This document shows, piece after piece, positions 23,736-30,658 of a stretch of 30,658 nt of DNA. The stretch covers positions 33,405-64,062 of the forward strand of contig DCZC01000229.1 in assembly GCA_002331565.1 (NCBI GenBank), given 5' to 3'. The notes below the pieces were generated by a model. The model searched no databases. It saw only the letters and a list, made by a program, of their open reading frames with translations, and was not told where the DNA came from. Origin of the DNA: Gemmatimonas sp. UBA2094. GTDB taxonomy: Bacteria; Gemmatimonadota; Gemmatimonadetes; Gemmatimonadales; Gemmatimonadaceae. Numbering within the stretch: position 1 is the first letter of the stretch; each line of letters opens with the position of its first letter. Made by a program: the position numbers and the translations under genes.

Positions 23736-25327
23736 GCCCCCTCAATCCGAAGTTCGCCTTCTCGTTCCGCCACGCGGTCGGCGCGGCGGCGGGCGCCATC
23801 CTCCTCGCCGGGTGCAATTCGCTCGACGTCGAGAACCCCAATGCGCCGGACGCCAACCGCGCCCTCGCCGACCCGGCCGCCATCGAAGCGGTGGCCGGCG
23901 GTACCCTGCGCACGTGGTTCAACACGTGGGACGGGATGGAAGGCGGCGGCCCGCTCGTCACGATGGCCCAGACCTACTCGGCCTCGTGGAACAACTACAA
24001 CATGAATTTCTACAGCTCGATCGACGCGGATGGGACGCGCAACACGCGCCCCTACCAGAACGATCTGGCGTCGGCTGGCCGCACCACGATGATCGGCTAT
24101 TGGGAGGGGTATTACTCCGCCATCTCCTCGGCCAATGACGTGCTCAAGGCCATCCGCAAGAACAACCTCGTCATCAGTAACGCCGCCAACACCAAGCGCG
24201 CGGAGACCATCGCCCAGCTCATGCAGGGCGCCGGCCTCATGGGTATCGCCCTGAATTACGACAAGGGCTATGTCATCGACGAGAACAGCGACCTGGCGGC
24301 GCTCGAGTACAAGACCCGCAAGGAAGTGCGCGACGCGGCGGTCGCCTCCCTCGAGAAGGCGGCCACCCTCGCGGCGGCCAGCACGTTCACGACGCCGAGC
24401 GGTTGGACGAACGGCACCAGCTACACCAACGTGCAGATCGCCCAAATCGCCCGCACCATGGCAGCGATGACGCTCGCGTACTATCCGCGCACCGCCACCG
24501 AGAACGACGCGGTGGATTGGGGCAAGGTGGCGCAGCTCGCGTCGCAGGGCATCTCGTCGGGAACGGCCTTCGACTTCAACTTCACGGGCGACGGCTGCAA
24601 CGCGTGGTGCCACGAGATCCTGTACTGGTTCAACGCGTTCGATGGTGGCCGGGTGAGCACACGCGTGGGTGCCCTGATGGACCCGGTCACGCAGAAGCAT
24701 CCGTATCCGGCCGGTGGCAACCCGACGCCGAACTCGCCCGACAAGCGGCTTGGTGACGGGTCGTTCGGGCCCGACGACGAGGATTTCGCCGGCTATTTCG
24801 GCACCAATCCGAAGACGGCCAAGGCCGGTACCGACTTCGTGTACTCGCGCGAGGAGATCTTCCGTCCCGACCGCGGCATGTACCACCAGTCGAACATCGG
24901 TCATATCCGCTATGACAAGTCGGGCGAGCAGTCGCCGAACGGTATCTACGGTGGGTACGGCGTCGCGCCGATCATGACGCGTCACCAGAACGACCTGCTC
25001 TGGGCCGAAGGGGAACTGCGTCGTTCGGGCGGCAACCTGGCCACTGCGGCCGCGCTGATCAACAAGACCCGCGTGGATCGTGGCGGCCTCTCGGCGGCCA
25101 CGGCCGGCGAAGGCGCCGCGTCGCTCGTCCAGAAGCTCATCTACGAGCAGGAAGTCGAGTTGCTGGGCCTCGGTGCGGTGCCGTACTACCAGCGCCGTCG
25201 CGTACCGAACGGTCTCCTCACGGGGACGCCGCGCGAGATGCCGGTGCCGGCCAAGGAGCTTGGTGTGAAGGGACAGGCGTTCTACACGTTCGGCGGTACC
25301 AACCCCGCCAACAGCAACGCACCGTAA
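23732..25327 (+). CDS. SusD/RagB-family substrate-binding lipoprotein
   Basis: A 531-residue surface lipoprotein and lid for the SusC partner. It starts at GTG 23732 overlapping the susC stop. The lipoprotein signal ends in LLAGC with Cys28, followed by NSLDVENPNAPDANRALADP, the classic SusD opening. Helical TPR-like blocks follow (ALADPAAIEAVAGGTLRTWF, YWEGYYSAISSANDVLKAI, AAMTLAYYPRTATEN), then the later RHQNDLLWAEGELRRSGGNL and INKTRVDRGGLSAATAGEGA segments, with EQEVELLGLGAVPYYQRRR near the end. The partner overlap implies one mRNA and a fixed ratio. A strong hairpin follows the stop. Confidence 0.93.
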   Translation: MSPLNPKFAFSFRHAVGAAAGAILLAGCNSLDVENPNAPDANRALADPAAIEAVAGGTLRTWFNTWDGMEGGGPLVTMAQTYSASWNNYNMNFYSSIDADGTRNTRPYQNDLASAGRTTMIGYWEGYYSAISSANDVLKAIRKNNLVISNAANTKRAETIAQLMQGAGLMGIALNYDKGYVIDENSDLAALEYKTRKEVRDAAVASLEKAATLAAASTFTTPSGWTNGTSYTNVQIAQIARTMAAMTLAYYPRTATENDAVDWGKVAQLASQGISSGTAFDFNFTGDGCNAWCHEILYWFNAFDGGRVSTRVGALMDPVTQKHPYPAGGNPTPNSPDKRLGDGSFGPDDEDFAGYFGTNPKTAKAGTDFVYSREEIFRPDRGMYHQSNIGHIRYDKSGEQSPNGIYGGYGVAPIMTRHQNDLLWAEGELRRSGGNLATAAALINKTRVDRGGLSAATAGEGAASLVQKLIYEQEVELLGLGAVPYYQRRRVPNGLLTGTPREMPVPAKELGVKGQAFYTFGGTNPANSNAP

Positions 25328-25348
25328 CCGACCCACCAACCCGCATCG

Positions 25349-25389
25349 CACGTGGCCAGGAGGAAGCTCGGCTTCCTTCTGGCCACGTG
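25349..25389. terminator. Strong hairpin after the susCD pair
   Basis: Two 18-base arms (25349-25366 and 25372-25389) are complementary with one G-U pair, leaving a loop of 3-5 bases. It starts 22 bases after the SusD stop. There is no U-tract after it, but the stability suggests a transcription block or protection of the mRNA 3' end. Confidence 0.75.
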
Positions 25390-25411
25390 TCGTTCCGGCC
25401 ACCTCGCATGC

Positions 25412-25417
25412 TATTGT
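25412..25417 (+). promoter_or_regulatory. Possible -10 box for a leaderless lipoprotein transcript
   Basis: TATTGT lies 7 bases before the ATG at 25425, with no ribosome binding site between. A clear -35 hexamer is not seen. Confidence 0.3.
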
Positions 25418-25424
25418 TCAACGC

Positions 25425-26441
25425 ATGATTCGCCGTCTTCACCGGATATTCATCGTGGGAATGGCTGCGCCGCTCGTGGCATGCGGTGGTGCCGCAGAGC
25501 AGGGGACCCGTACGGAGGCATCCATTGCGGAAGAGGCGGCCGATGCCGCACGCCCCGCGTTGCAGCTGCGAGGCGCGCCGTTCGCGCTCACGCTCTCGCG
25601 CGATAGCGCCGGCGTGCTGCGAGGTATGGTTGCGGGTGATTCCACCGCCCGATTGCTCGTGCAACGCAATCCCAACGACGAAGCGGCGTCGCGCCTTTGC
25701 GCGGTCATTGCCACGGGTACGCGTGAGCCGGTGGAACTTCCATGGTCCTGGCCGGTGGACTCCACCGCCCCTCGCCTTGCGCTGCGCACGATCCGTGCGG
25801 GCGACGTGGAGGGGGTGCGCTTCGTGGTACCCGGTACGATGGCCCGCTACGTCTTCGAAGGCGTCACGCGCGACGGATCGCAACGGGTGAGCGTCCAGTG
25901 GCCCGTCGAATCCGATCCGGCGCGCCCGATTCCGGTGGGCGCGGAGGATTCGGTGGTGGAAGCGTCGCTGCGTCCGTCGGTCTTCGCGCTCGACTCCGTG
26001 GTGGAGGCGCTGCGCTTCGTTGCGCCCCCTGATTCGTCGTGGCCAACGGCACCAACCGAACGCCCGCTGGCCGATGCGCGCGCCGTACCCGACGTGCGGG
26101 TGATTCCGGTCCATCCCGTGCGGCTCAGTGTCGCCTGCCACGACGTGACGCTGGCGCTCCCCATGCTCGCGCGCGCCGACCATATGCTCAAGATCTCCGT
26201 CGAGCCGGGGGACGTGATTACCGCCAACGCCGGGGTCGCGGCGGGCACGGTGCGGCTGTCGTTCGACGAAGCGCCGGTCGCACCAGAACCGCCAGCGCGC
26301 GAAGGGGTCACGCAGGCGGCGGTCGAGGCTACCACAACGGGCGAGGTCACCCTGCGCGTACGTCTGCAGGTGCTGCCGAGGGTGCTACTCTCCCGTCAGC
26401 AGGTGCTCGTGCGCCTTCAGCGCACCCGCCCGCGCTTCTGA
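25425..26441 (+). CDS. Lipoprotein of unknown function
   Basis: A 338-residue protein with a lipoprotein signal (MIRRLHRIFIVGMAAPLVAC, Cys20). The mature part begins with an acidic, Ala-rich stretch, then beta-rich segments such as LQLRGAPFALTLSRDSAGVL, MARYVFEGVTRDGSQRVSVQ and VRLSVACHDVTLALPMLARA, and ends VTLRVRLQVLPRVLLSRQQV. I recognise no family or catalytic motif. The repeated DSVVEA-type phrases (DSVVEASLRPSVFALDSVVE) are a short internal repeat. The gene stands between the SusCD hairpin and an S9 peptidase 23 bases downstream, with which it probably shares a transcript. A periplasmic beta-sandwich or a helper for the peptidase is possible, but nothing in the sequence proves it. Confidence 0.75.
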   Translation: MIRRLHRIFIVGMAAPLVACGGAAEQGTRTEASIAEEAADAARPALQLRGAPFALTLSRDSAGVLRGMVAGDSTARLLVQRNPNDEAASRLCAVIATGTREPVELPWSWPVDSTAPRLALRTIRAGDVEGVRFVVPGTMARYVFEGVTRDGSQRVSVQWPVESDPARPIPVGAEDSVVEASLRPSVFALDSVVEALRFVAPPDSSWPTAPTERPLADARAVPDVRVIPVHPVRLSVACHDVTLALPMLARADHMLKISVEPGDVITANAGVAAGTVRLSFDEAPVAPEPPAREGVTQAAVEATTTGEVTLRVRLQVLPRVLLSRQQVLVRLQRTRPRF

Positions 26442-26464
26442 CCACATTTTTCTCGAGGGTCCGC

Positions 26465-28744
26465 ATGACCACCTATATGCGTCCGTTGACGGCCGTGGCC
26501 GCTGCCGTGTCGGCGGTTCTGGCAGCCGCACTCCCGGCCGTCGGCATCGCGCAACCGGCGGCGGTGCCCAGCATCGCGCCGTGGATGTCGCCGGCGTCGC
26601 CACTCGAGCTGGTCTCCGCGAAGAAGGCCGACCGTCTCGCCTTCGTGGTGTACGAGCGCGGCATGCGCAATGTGTACACGGCCGCAGCGCCGGACTTCCG
26701 GGCGCGGCGGCTCACGAACTTTCTGGCCGATGACGGCGTGGATCTCACCGACGTGGAGATTTCCGACAACGGGCAGGTCCTCGTGTTCGTGCGTGGTTCT
26801 GCGCCCAATCGCTGGGGGTGGATCGCCAATCCCGATCACAGCCCCGCCGGCGGCGATCGGGCCATCTGGGCGGTGCGGACGAGCGGCGGGCCGGCATGGC
26901 GCGTTGCCACCGGCGCGGCTCCCGAACTGAGTCCTGACGGCCAGTGGGTGCTCTTCACCCGCGATGGCCAGATCCATCGGGCACGGGTGCTGCGCACGGG
27001 CGCACCCAGTATCGCCGACACCGGTGGAGTGCCGCTCATCAGGTTGTGGGGGCGCAACGGGGCACCGCGCTGGTCGCCAGACGGTCGGCGTATCGCCTTC
27101 GTGAGCGAGCGTGAACATCACGCCTTCGTCACCGTGTACGACGTGGCGTCACGCACGGTGCAGTATGTCGCGCCGAGCGTGGACTGTGACGGAGCGCCGG
27201 CGTGGTCACCCGATGGGCGGTATATCGCTTTTTCGCGAACCCCCGGTACGCCGTTCGGGCTGCAGCGCCGTACGCCGCCGGGCAACGCCAATCCGGCCAT
27301 GGGGTGCGGCAACGGCATCGGCGCGCCAGCGTCGGTGGCCGTGACCGACGGCCAGAGCAATCTGGCGCGGTCGCCCGGCTTCTTCACGGCGTCGCTGTCC
27401 GGCGGGTATCGCCTGGCGCTCATGGTAGCCGACGTTGGCGCCGCGAAGCACATCACATCGCCGTTGGTCGCGGCGCAGATCCCCGCGCGCGAGGTGTGGC
27501 ACGCCGGCGTGGGCGACTCGGTGTTCACATCGCTGAACGGCATGACGTGGGCCGGAAACAGCATCGCGTTTCCCGTGAACGTGCCCGGTGACGAATGGGA
27601 GCGCTGGTTTTCGATACCTGCCGCCGGTGGTGCTCCCGTGCGGCTCACCACCACCGATGGCCTCATCGAGGACGCCGGCAGCGTGGCGTGGTCGCGCGAC
27701 GGTGGCCGCACCATGTACTGGACCACCAACGCGACGGATATCGAACGCCGGCACATCTGGCGGGTACCAAGCAGCGGCGGTACGCCAGAGCGCCTGTCGA
27801 CAGGTGACGGGGTGGAGACGCATCCGCGTGCGCTCGCCAGCGGCTCGCATGTGGCTGTGCTGTACTTCGGCGCGCGCACGCCGGCCTCGGTCGCACTCGT
27901 GCCCGCCGCCGGCGGTGCGCCGCGCATCATTTATCCCACGCTCGGCCGCGATTTCCCCACCGCCTCGCACGTGACTCCTGAGATCGTGCAGACGAGGGCC
28001 AGCGATGGCATGGCCGTGAGCAACCAGCTGTTCATGCCGCGCGACATGAAGCCCGGTGAGAAGCGCCCGGCGATCGTGTTCGTGCACGGCGGACCGTCGC
28101 GCCAGATGCTGCCGGCGTACCACTACATGCAGTTCTACCACTGGTCGTACGCGGTGAACCAGTGGCTCGCCGATCAGGGGTATGTCGTGCTGTCGGTGAA
28201 CTACCGGCGCGGTATCGGCTACGGCAAGAGCTTCCGGAACGCGCCGGGCGCGCGTGACAAGGGAAACAGCGAGTATCTCGATGTGGTTGCCGGTGCGAAG
28301 TATCTGCAGCAGCGGGCCGACGTGGACGCCGCGCGGGTCGGTATCTGGGGACTCTCGTACGGTGGCCTGCTCGCGTCGCAGGCGCTGGCGCGCAACAGCG
28401 ACATCTTCGTGGCCGGCGTGGACATGGCCGGTGTGCACCATTACGACTACTCGCTCGACACCACCGCCTCGGCGTTCACGTCAGCGGCCATCGGCGCGAT
28501 CGACCAGTGGAAGAGCCCCGTCTTCCTCGTGCACGGCGACGACGACCGCAACGTGGACTTCGCGCAGACCGTGGGGCTCGTGCAGCTGCTGCGCGCCCGC
28601 AAGGTGTACCACGAGCTCATGGTGGTGCCCGACGACCTGCACGAAAGCATGCTGCACGCCAACTGGATCGACACGTTCGATCGGATGGGCGTGTTCCTCA
28701 AGCGCTTCGTGTGGAACCGGGAGCAGGTGCCGGCTCAGCGCTAG
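26465..28744 (+). CDS. Secreted S9 family peptidase (prolyl oligopeptidase/DPP-like)
   Basis: A 759-residue serine peptidase. The ATG at 26465 has GAGGG about five bases upstream and opens a Sec signal peptide ending GIA (residue 29). Residues about 50-490 form a beta-propeller of WD40-like/PD40 repeats (PELSPDGQWVLFTRDGQI, PRWSPDGRRIAFVSE, PAWSPDGRYIAFSR). The alpha/beta-hydrolase domain (about 530-759) has VFVHGGPSRQMLPAYHYMQF, NYRRGIGYGKSF, nucleophile Ser631 in GIWGLSYGGLLASQAL, Asp694 in VHGDDDRNVDF and His726 in PDDLHESML. The triad is intact. Such enzymes cut di- or tripeptides from peptides in the periplasm. The DPP-IV double-Glu motif is not evident in the propeller, so the exact specificity is open. 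It likely follows the preceding lipoprotein on one mRNA. Confidence 0.92.
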   Translation: MTTYMRPLTAVAAAVSAVLAAALPAVGIAQPAAVPSIAPWMSPASPLELVSAKKADRLAFVVYERGMRNVYTAAAPDFRARRLTNFLADDGVDLTDVEISDNGQVLVFVRGSAPNRWGWIANPDHSPAGGDRAIWAVRTSGGPAWRVATGAAPELSPDGQWVLFTRDGQIHRARVLRTGAPSIADTGGVPLIRLWGRNGAPRWSPDGRRIAFVSEREHHAFVTVYDVASRTVQYVAPSVDCDGAPAWSPDGRYIAFSRTPGTPFGLQRRTPPGNANPAMGCGNGIGAPASVAVTDGQSNLARSPGFFTASLSGGYRLALMVADVGAAKHITSPLVAAQIPAREVWHAGVGDSVFTSLNGMTWAGNSIAFPVNVPGDEWERWFSIPAAGGAPVRLTTTDGLIEDAGSVAWSRDGGRTMYWTTNATDIERRHIWRVPSSGGTPERLSTGDGVETHPRALASGSHVAVLYFGARTPASVALVPAAGGAPRIIYPTLGRDFPTASHVTPEIVQTRASDGMAVSNQLFMPRDMKPGEKRPAIVFVHGGPSRQMLPAYHYMQFYHWSYAVNQWLADQGYVVLSVNYRRGIGYGKSFRNAPGARDKGNSEYLDVVAGAKYLQQRADVDAARVGIWGLSYGGLLASQALARNSDIFVAGVDMAGVHHYDYSLDTTASAFTSAAIGAIDQWKSPVFLVHGDDDRNVDFAQTVGLVQLLRARKVYHELMVVPDDLHESMLHANWIDTFDRMGVFLKRFVWNREQVPAQR

Positions 28745-28776
28745 GGGGAAACAGCGCGTCGGAGGCACGGAGCGTG

Positions 28777-30658
28777 CTAGCGGATCGCCCCCGCCGCCCC
28801 CGCCCGCCGCGGATCGGCCCCGGCCGTGACCTTGCCGCGGTCCAGGCGAATGGCTGCGCCGTAGCCTTCACGCAGTTCACCGCGCGCCGACACGAAGGTG
28901 AGATCGTACCCGAGTGCCCGCAGCCGCTGCACGACGTGCGGCGCGAATCCGTCTTCGAGTTGGATGTTGTACGGCGCCGACGCGGCCGCGGAATTCCCCC
29001 CGCCACCGGGCAGAAAGCGCGGCTGCTCCAGCGCCGCCTGCGGCCCGAGCTGAAAGTCGAGCGCGCCGATGAGCCCCTGATACACGGCACTCGTGATCCA
29101 CGCGTTGCCCGCGGCGCCGATGGCGAATACCGGACGGCTGCCACTGAAGGCGATGGTGGGCGCGAGTGTGCTGCCGTGTCGCGCAAAGGGCAGGCGTGAG
29201 CCGTATTGCGCGGGATCGGTGCCGTAGCTCGTGAGCTTGTCGTTGCTCAGAAAACCCAGCCCCGGCGTGACGTAGAAGTTGCCGCCCCACGTACCGAGGG
29301 TCTGCGTGACCGCTACCGCGTTGCCGTTGGCGTCTGCCACGGTGAAGGCCGTGGTACCCGCTGCGTGGCACATCGACATTTCGTGTGCGTGATCGTCGCC
29401 GCACTGACTCTCGCGGGGGCGCGCGACCGATGCCTCCGCGTCGTTGCCCGGTGACGCCGCCGGTTGTGCCGCTTTGAGACACGCCAACGTGTCGCCGCGC
29501 ACGCTCGCCGGCGTCAGCGCGCGGTCGGCGTTGAAGCACTGCCAGCGCGCGACCGCCGTATCCTTGTGCACCATGCTTGCGACATCCACCGGCCACATGG
29601 CGGGATCGGCGATCCGGTTCCGCGACGACGGCGTGAGGAACCATGCCGACAGCATCGCGTGGAGCGAGGACGCATCATCGGTGTAGCGCTTCAGGGTCGG
29701 GACCTGCTCGAGCAAGTTGAGCCGCGCCACGAGATCGGCCCCACCACTCACCGGTGGAGCACTCGAGCACAGGCGATACGTGCGATAGGTACCGCACACC
29801 GGTTCGCGTTCGTTGGCGAAGTACCGCTCGAGATCGCTGCGCTTCATCGCGTTGCCTTTCGCCCGCAGATCATCGGCGTACTTGGCGGCCACGTCACCCC
29901 TGTAGAATCCGTCGGCCCCCTTGGTGGCGATCTGTTCCAGAACCCACGCCAGTTCGGGGTTGCGCAGGGAATCGCCACGCTGCAGCGGCTTGCCGTCGCG
30001 GAAGAACAACGCGCGGCTTCCCTCGTACTTGGCGAAGTGCTCCCGCTCGGTGGCGAGCGTGGTTGCCAACCCGTCGCTCACCTCGTACCCGTTGCGCGCC
30101 GCGCGAATGGCGGGAGCCAGCAGCTCGGCCCACGTGAGCTTGCGGCTGCCGTATCGCTGCCACGCGAGATACATCCCCGCCACGGTGCCGGGCACGTTCA
30201 CGAGCACGGGGCCGTCGCTCGGATAGCGCCCGTTCACCAGCAGCTTCGTGTTGGCAAGCGCGCCTTCCTCCGGCACACGACTCATGAATTCGATGAGCGT
30301 GGGCTGCTTGCCGGCGAGCGCGATCACCATCTCGCCGTAGCCGCCGATACCGCTCGCATCCGGCTCCACCACGCCCAGCGCAAAGCTCGTGGCGACGGCA
30401 GCATCGATCACGTTGCCGCCCTTGCGGAAGATTTCGAGACCGGCCTCGGTGGCAACCGGGTGAGCGCTGGACACGGCCGCTCGGCCGCTCGCTTCACGGC
30501 GCAGCGGTGGGCGCGCCTGCAGCATCGCGTGAATCACCGCATCGCGCGCGCTGTCGGTAGCGGCTGCGATGGCCAGCGGGCGATAACGGTTGCGGGCCGC
30601 CTGCCACGCGCTGCGCGACGAAGCGGCCGACGGCGCGCTGAAATAGAGCCGCGCGCTG
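28777..30658 (-). CDS. Gamma-glutamyltransferase-family protein, 5' end outside the window
   Basis: An Ntn-hydrolase of the gamma-glutamyltranspeptidase family, which transfers or hydrolyses gamma-glutamyl groups of glutathione-like peptides in the periplasm. Seen: AVSSAHPVATEAGLEIFRKG, GGNVIDAAVATSFALGVVEP, DASGIGGYGEMV, VNVPGTVAGMYLAWQRYG, and the autocleavage/nucleophile site AGTTAFTVADANGNAVAVTQ with the catalytic Thr codon at 29353-29355. A Cys-rich stretch before this site (about 29358-29565) is longer than usual. The frame stays open to the window edge: a GTG at 30537 exists, but about 40 in-frame residues (AWQAARNRYRPLAIAAATDS and more) lie upstream, so the true start is probably outside. 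Those residues do not look like a signal peptide. The gene is convergent with the S9 peptidase, 32 bases away. Cephalosporin-acylase-like activity is a less likely alternative. Confidence 0.88.
   Translation of the reverse strand, partial: SARLYFSAPSAASSRSAWQAARNRYRPLAIAAATDSARDAVIHAMLQARPPLRREASGRAAVSSAHPVATEAGLEIFRKGGNVIDAAVATSFALGVVEPDASGIGGYGEMVIALAGKQPTLIEFMSRVPEEGALANTKLLVNGRYPSDGPVLVNVPGTVAGMYLAWQRYGSRKLTWAELLAPAIRAARNGYEVSDGLATTLATEREHFAKYEGSRALFFRDGKPLQRGDSLRNPELAWVLEQIATKGADGFYRGDVAAKYADDLRAKGNAMKRSDLERYFANEREPVCGTYRTYRLCSSAPPVSGGADLVARLNLLEQVPTLKRYTDDASSLHAMLSAWFLTPSSRNRIADPAMWPVDVASMVHKDTAVARWQCFNADRALTPASVRGDTLACLKAAQPAASPGNDAEASVARPRESQCGDDHAHEMSMCHAAGTTAFTVADANGNAVAVTQTLGTWGGNFYVTPGLGFLSNDKLTSYGTDPAQYGSRLPFARHGSTLAPTIAFSGSRPVFAIGAAGNAWITSAVYQGLIGALDFQLGPQAALEQPRFLPGGGGNSAAASAPYNIQLEDGFAPHVVQRLRALGYDLTFVSARGELREGYGAAIRLDRGKVTAGADPRRAGAAGAIR

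Noticed and set aside
23678..25402. 574-residue minus-strand frame across susD
   Set aside because: It is antisense to a clear SusD lipoprotein and its translation has no signal or family motif.
28764..28778. GCACG/CGTGC hairpin between the S9 and GGT genes as a terminator
   Set aside because: Five-base arms and no U-tract; too weak to call.

Overview
The window is a compact, high-GC stretch of bacterial chromosome. It has short intergenic gaps, frequent 1-4 nt gene overlaps, many lipoprotein or Sec signal peptides, a SusC/SusD outer-membrane pair, secreted peptidases and a fused 2-oxoacid dehydrogenase E1. This combination fits a Gram-negative environmental bacterium of the Gemmatimonadota type. 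That placement is an inference from gene style; there is no rRNA gene here to settle it. I found no tRNA, rRNA, insertion sequence, phage gene or CRISPR array.

Layout. (1) 1-5103: the 5' end of a membrane pyrophosphatase gene (minus strand, cut by the window edge), then a lipoprotein Xaa-Pro dipeptidyl-peptidase-like S15 hydrolase, a lipoprotein GH3 glycosidase and a small secreted protein. (2) 5161-8653: a crotonase-family gene divergent from paaABCD, which encodes the phenylacetyl-CoA epoxidase core and its maturation factor. (3) 8752-13158: three minus-strand genes that split the paa genes: an OmpA-type porin with Ig-like repeats, a fused alpha/beta 2-oxoacid dehydrogenase E1 and a small membrane protein. 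(4) 13274-19660: paaG-H-I-J-Y-Z in one tightly coupled run covering the lower phenylacetate pathway. (5) 19681-25327: a stand-alone plug-domain protein divergent from a SusC/SusD pair, closed by a very strong hairpin. (6) 25425-30658: a lipoprotein of unknown function, a secreted S9 peptidase and a gamma-glutamyltransferase-family gene (minus strand, running off the window end).

How the genes work together. PaaA/B/C epoxidise phenylacetyl-CoA, PaaG isomerises the epoxide to the oxepin, and PaaZ opens the ring and oxidises the aldehyde. PaaJ and PaaH complete the beta-oxidation-like steps to acetyl-CoA and succinyl-CoA, while PaaI and PaaY are clean-up thioesterases. The reductase PaaE, the ligase PaaK, a clear PaaF and a PaaX/PaaR regulator are not in the window. 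The E1 enzyme inside the locus raises the possibility that phenylacetyl-CoA is made directly from phenylpyruvate. Secreted peptidases, a SusCD importer and aromatic catabolism side by side would suit growth on peptides and aromatic amino acids; this is inference.

The main points for a second look are the missing PaaE/PaaK/PaaF set beside an embedded E1, a barrel-less TonB plug protein facing SusC, possible leaderless promoters, several long inverted repeats, and a degenerate 10-bp tandem array between two convergent genes.
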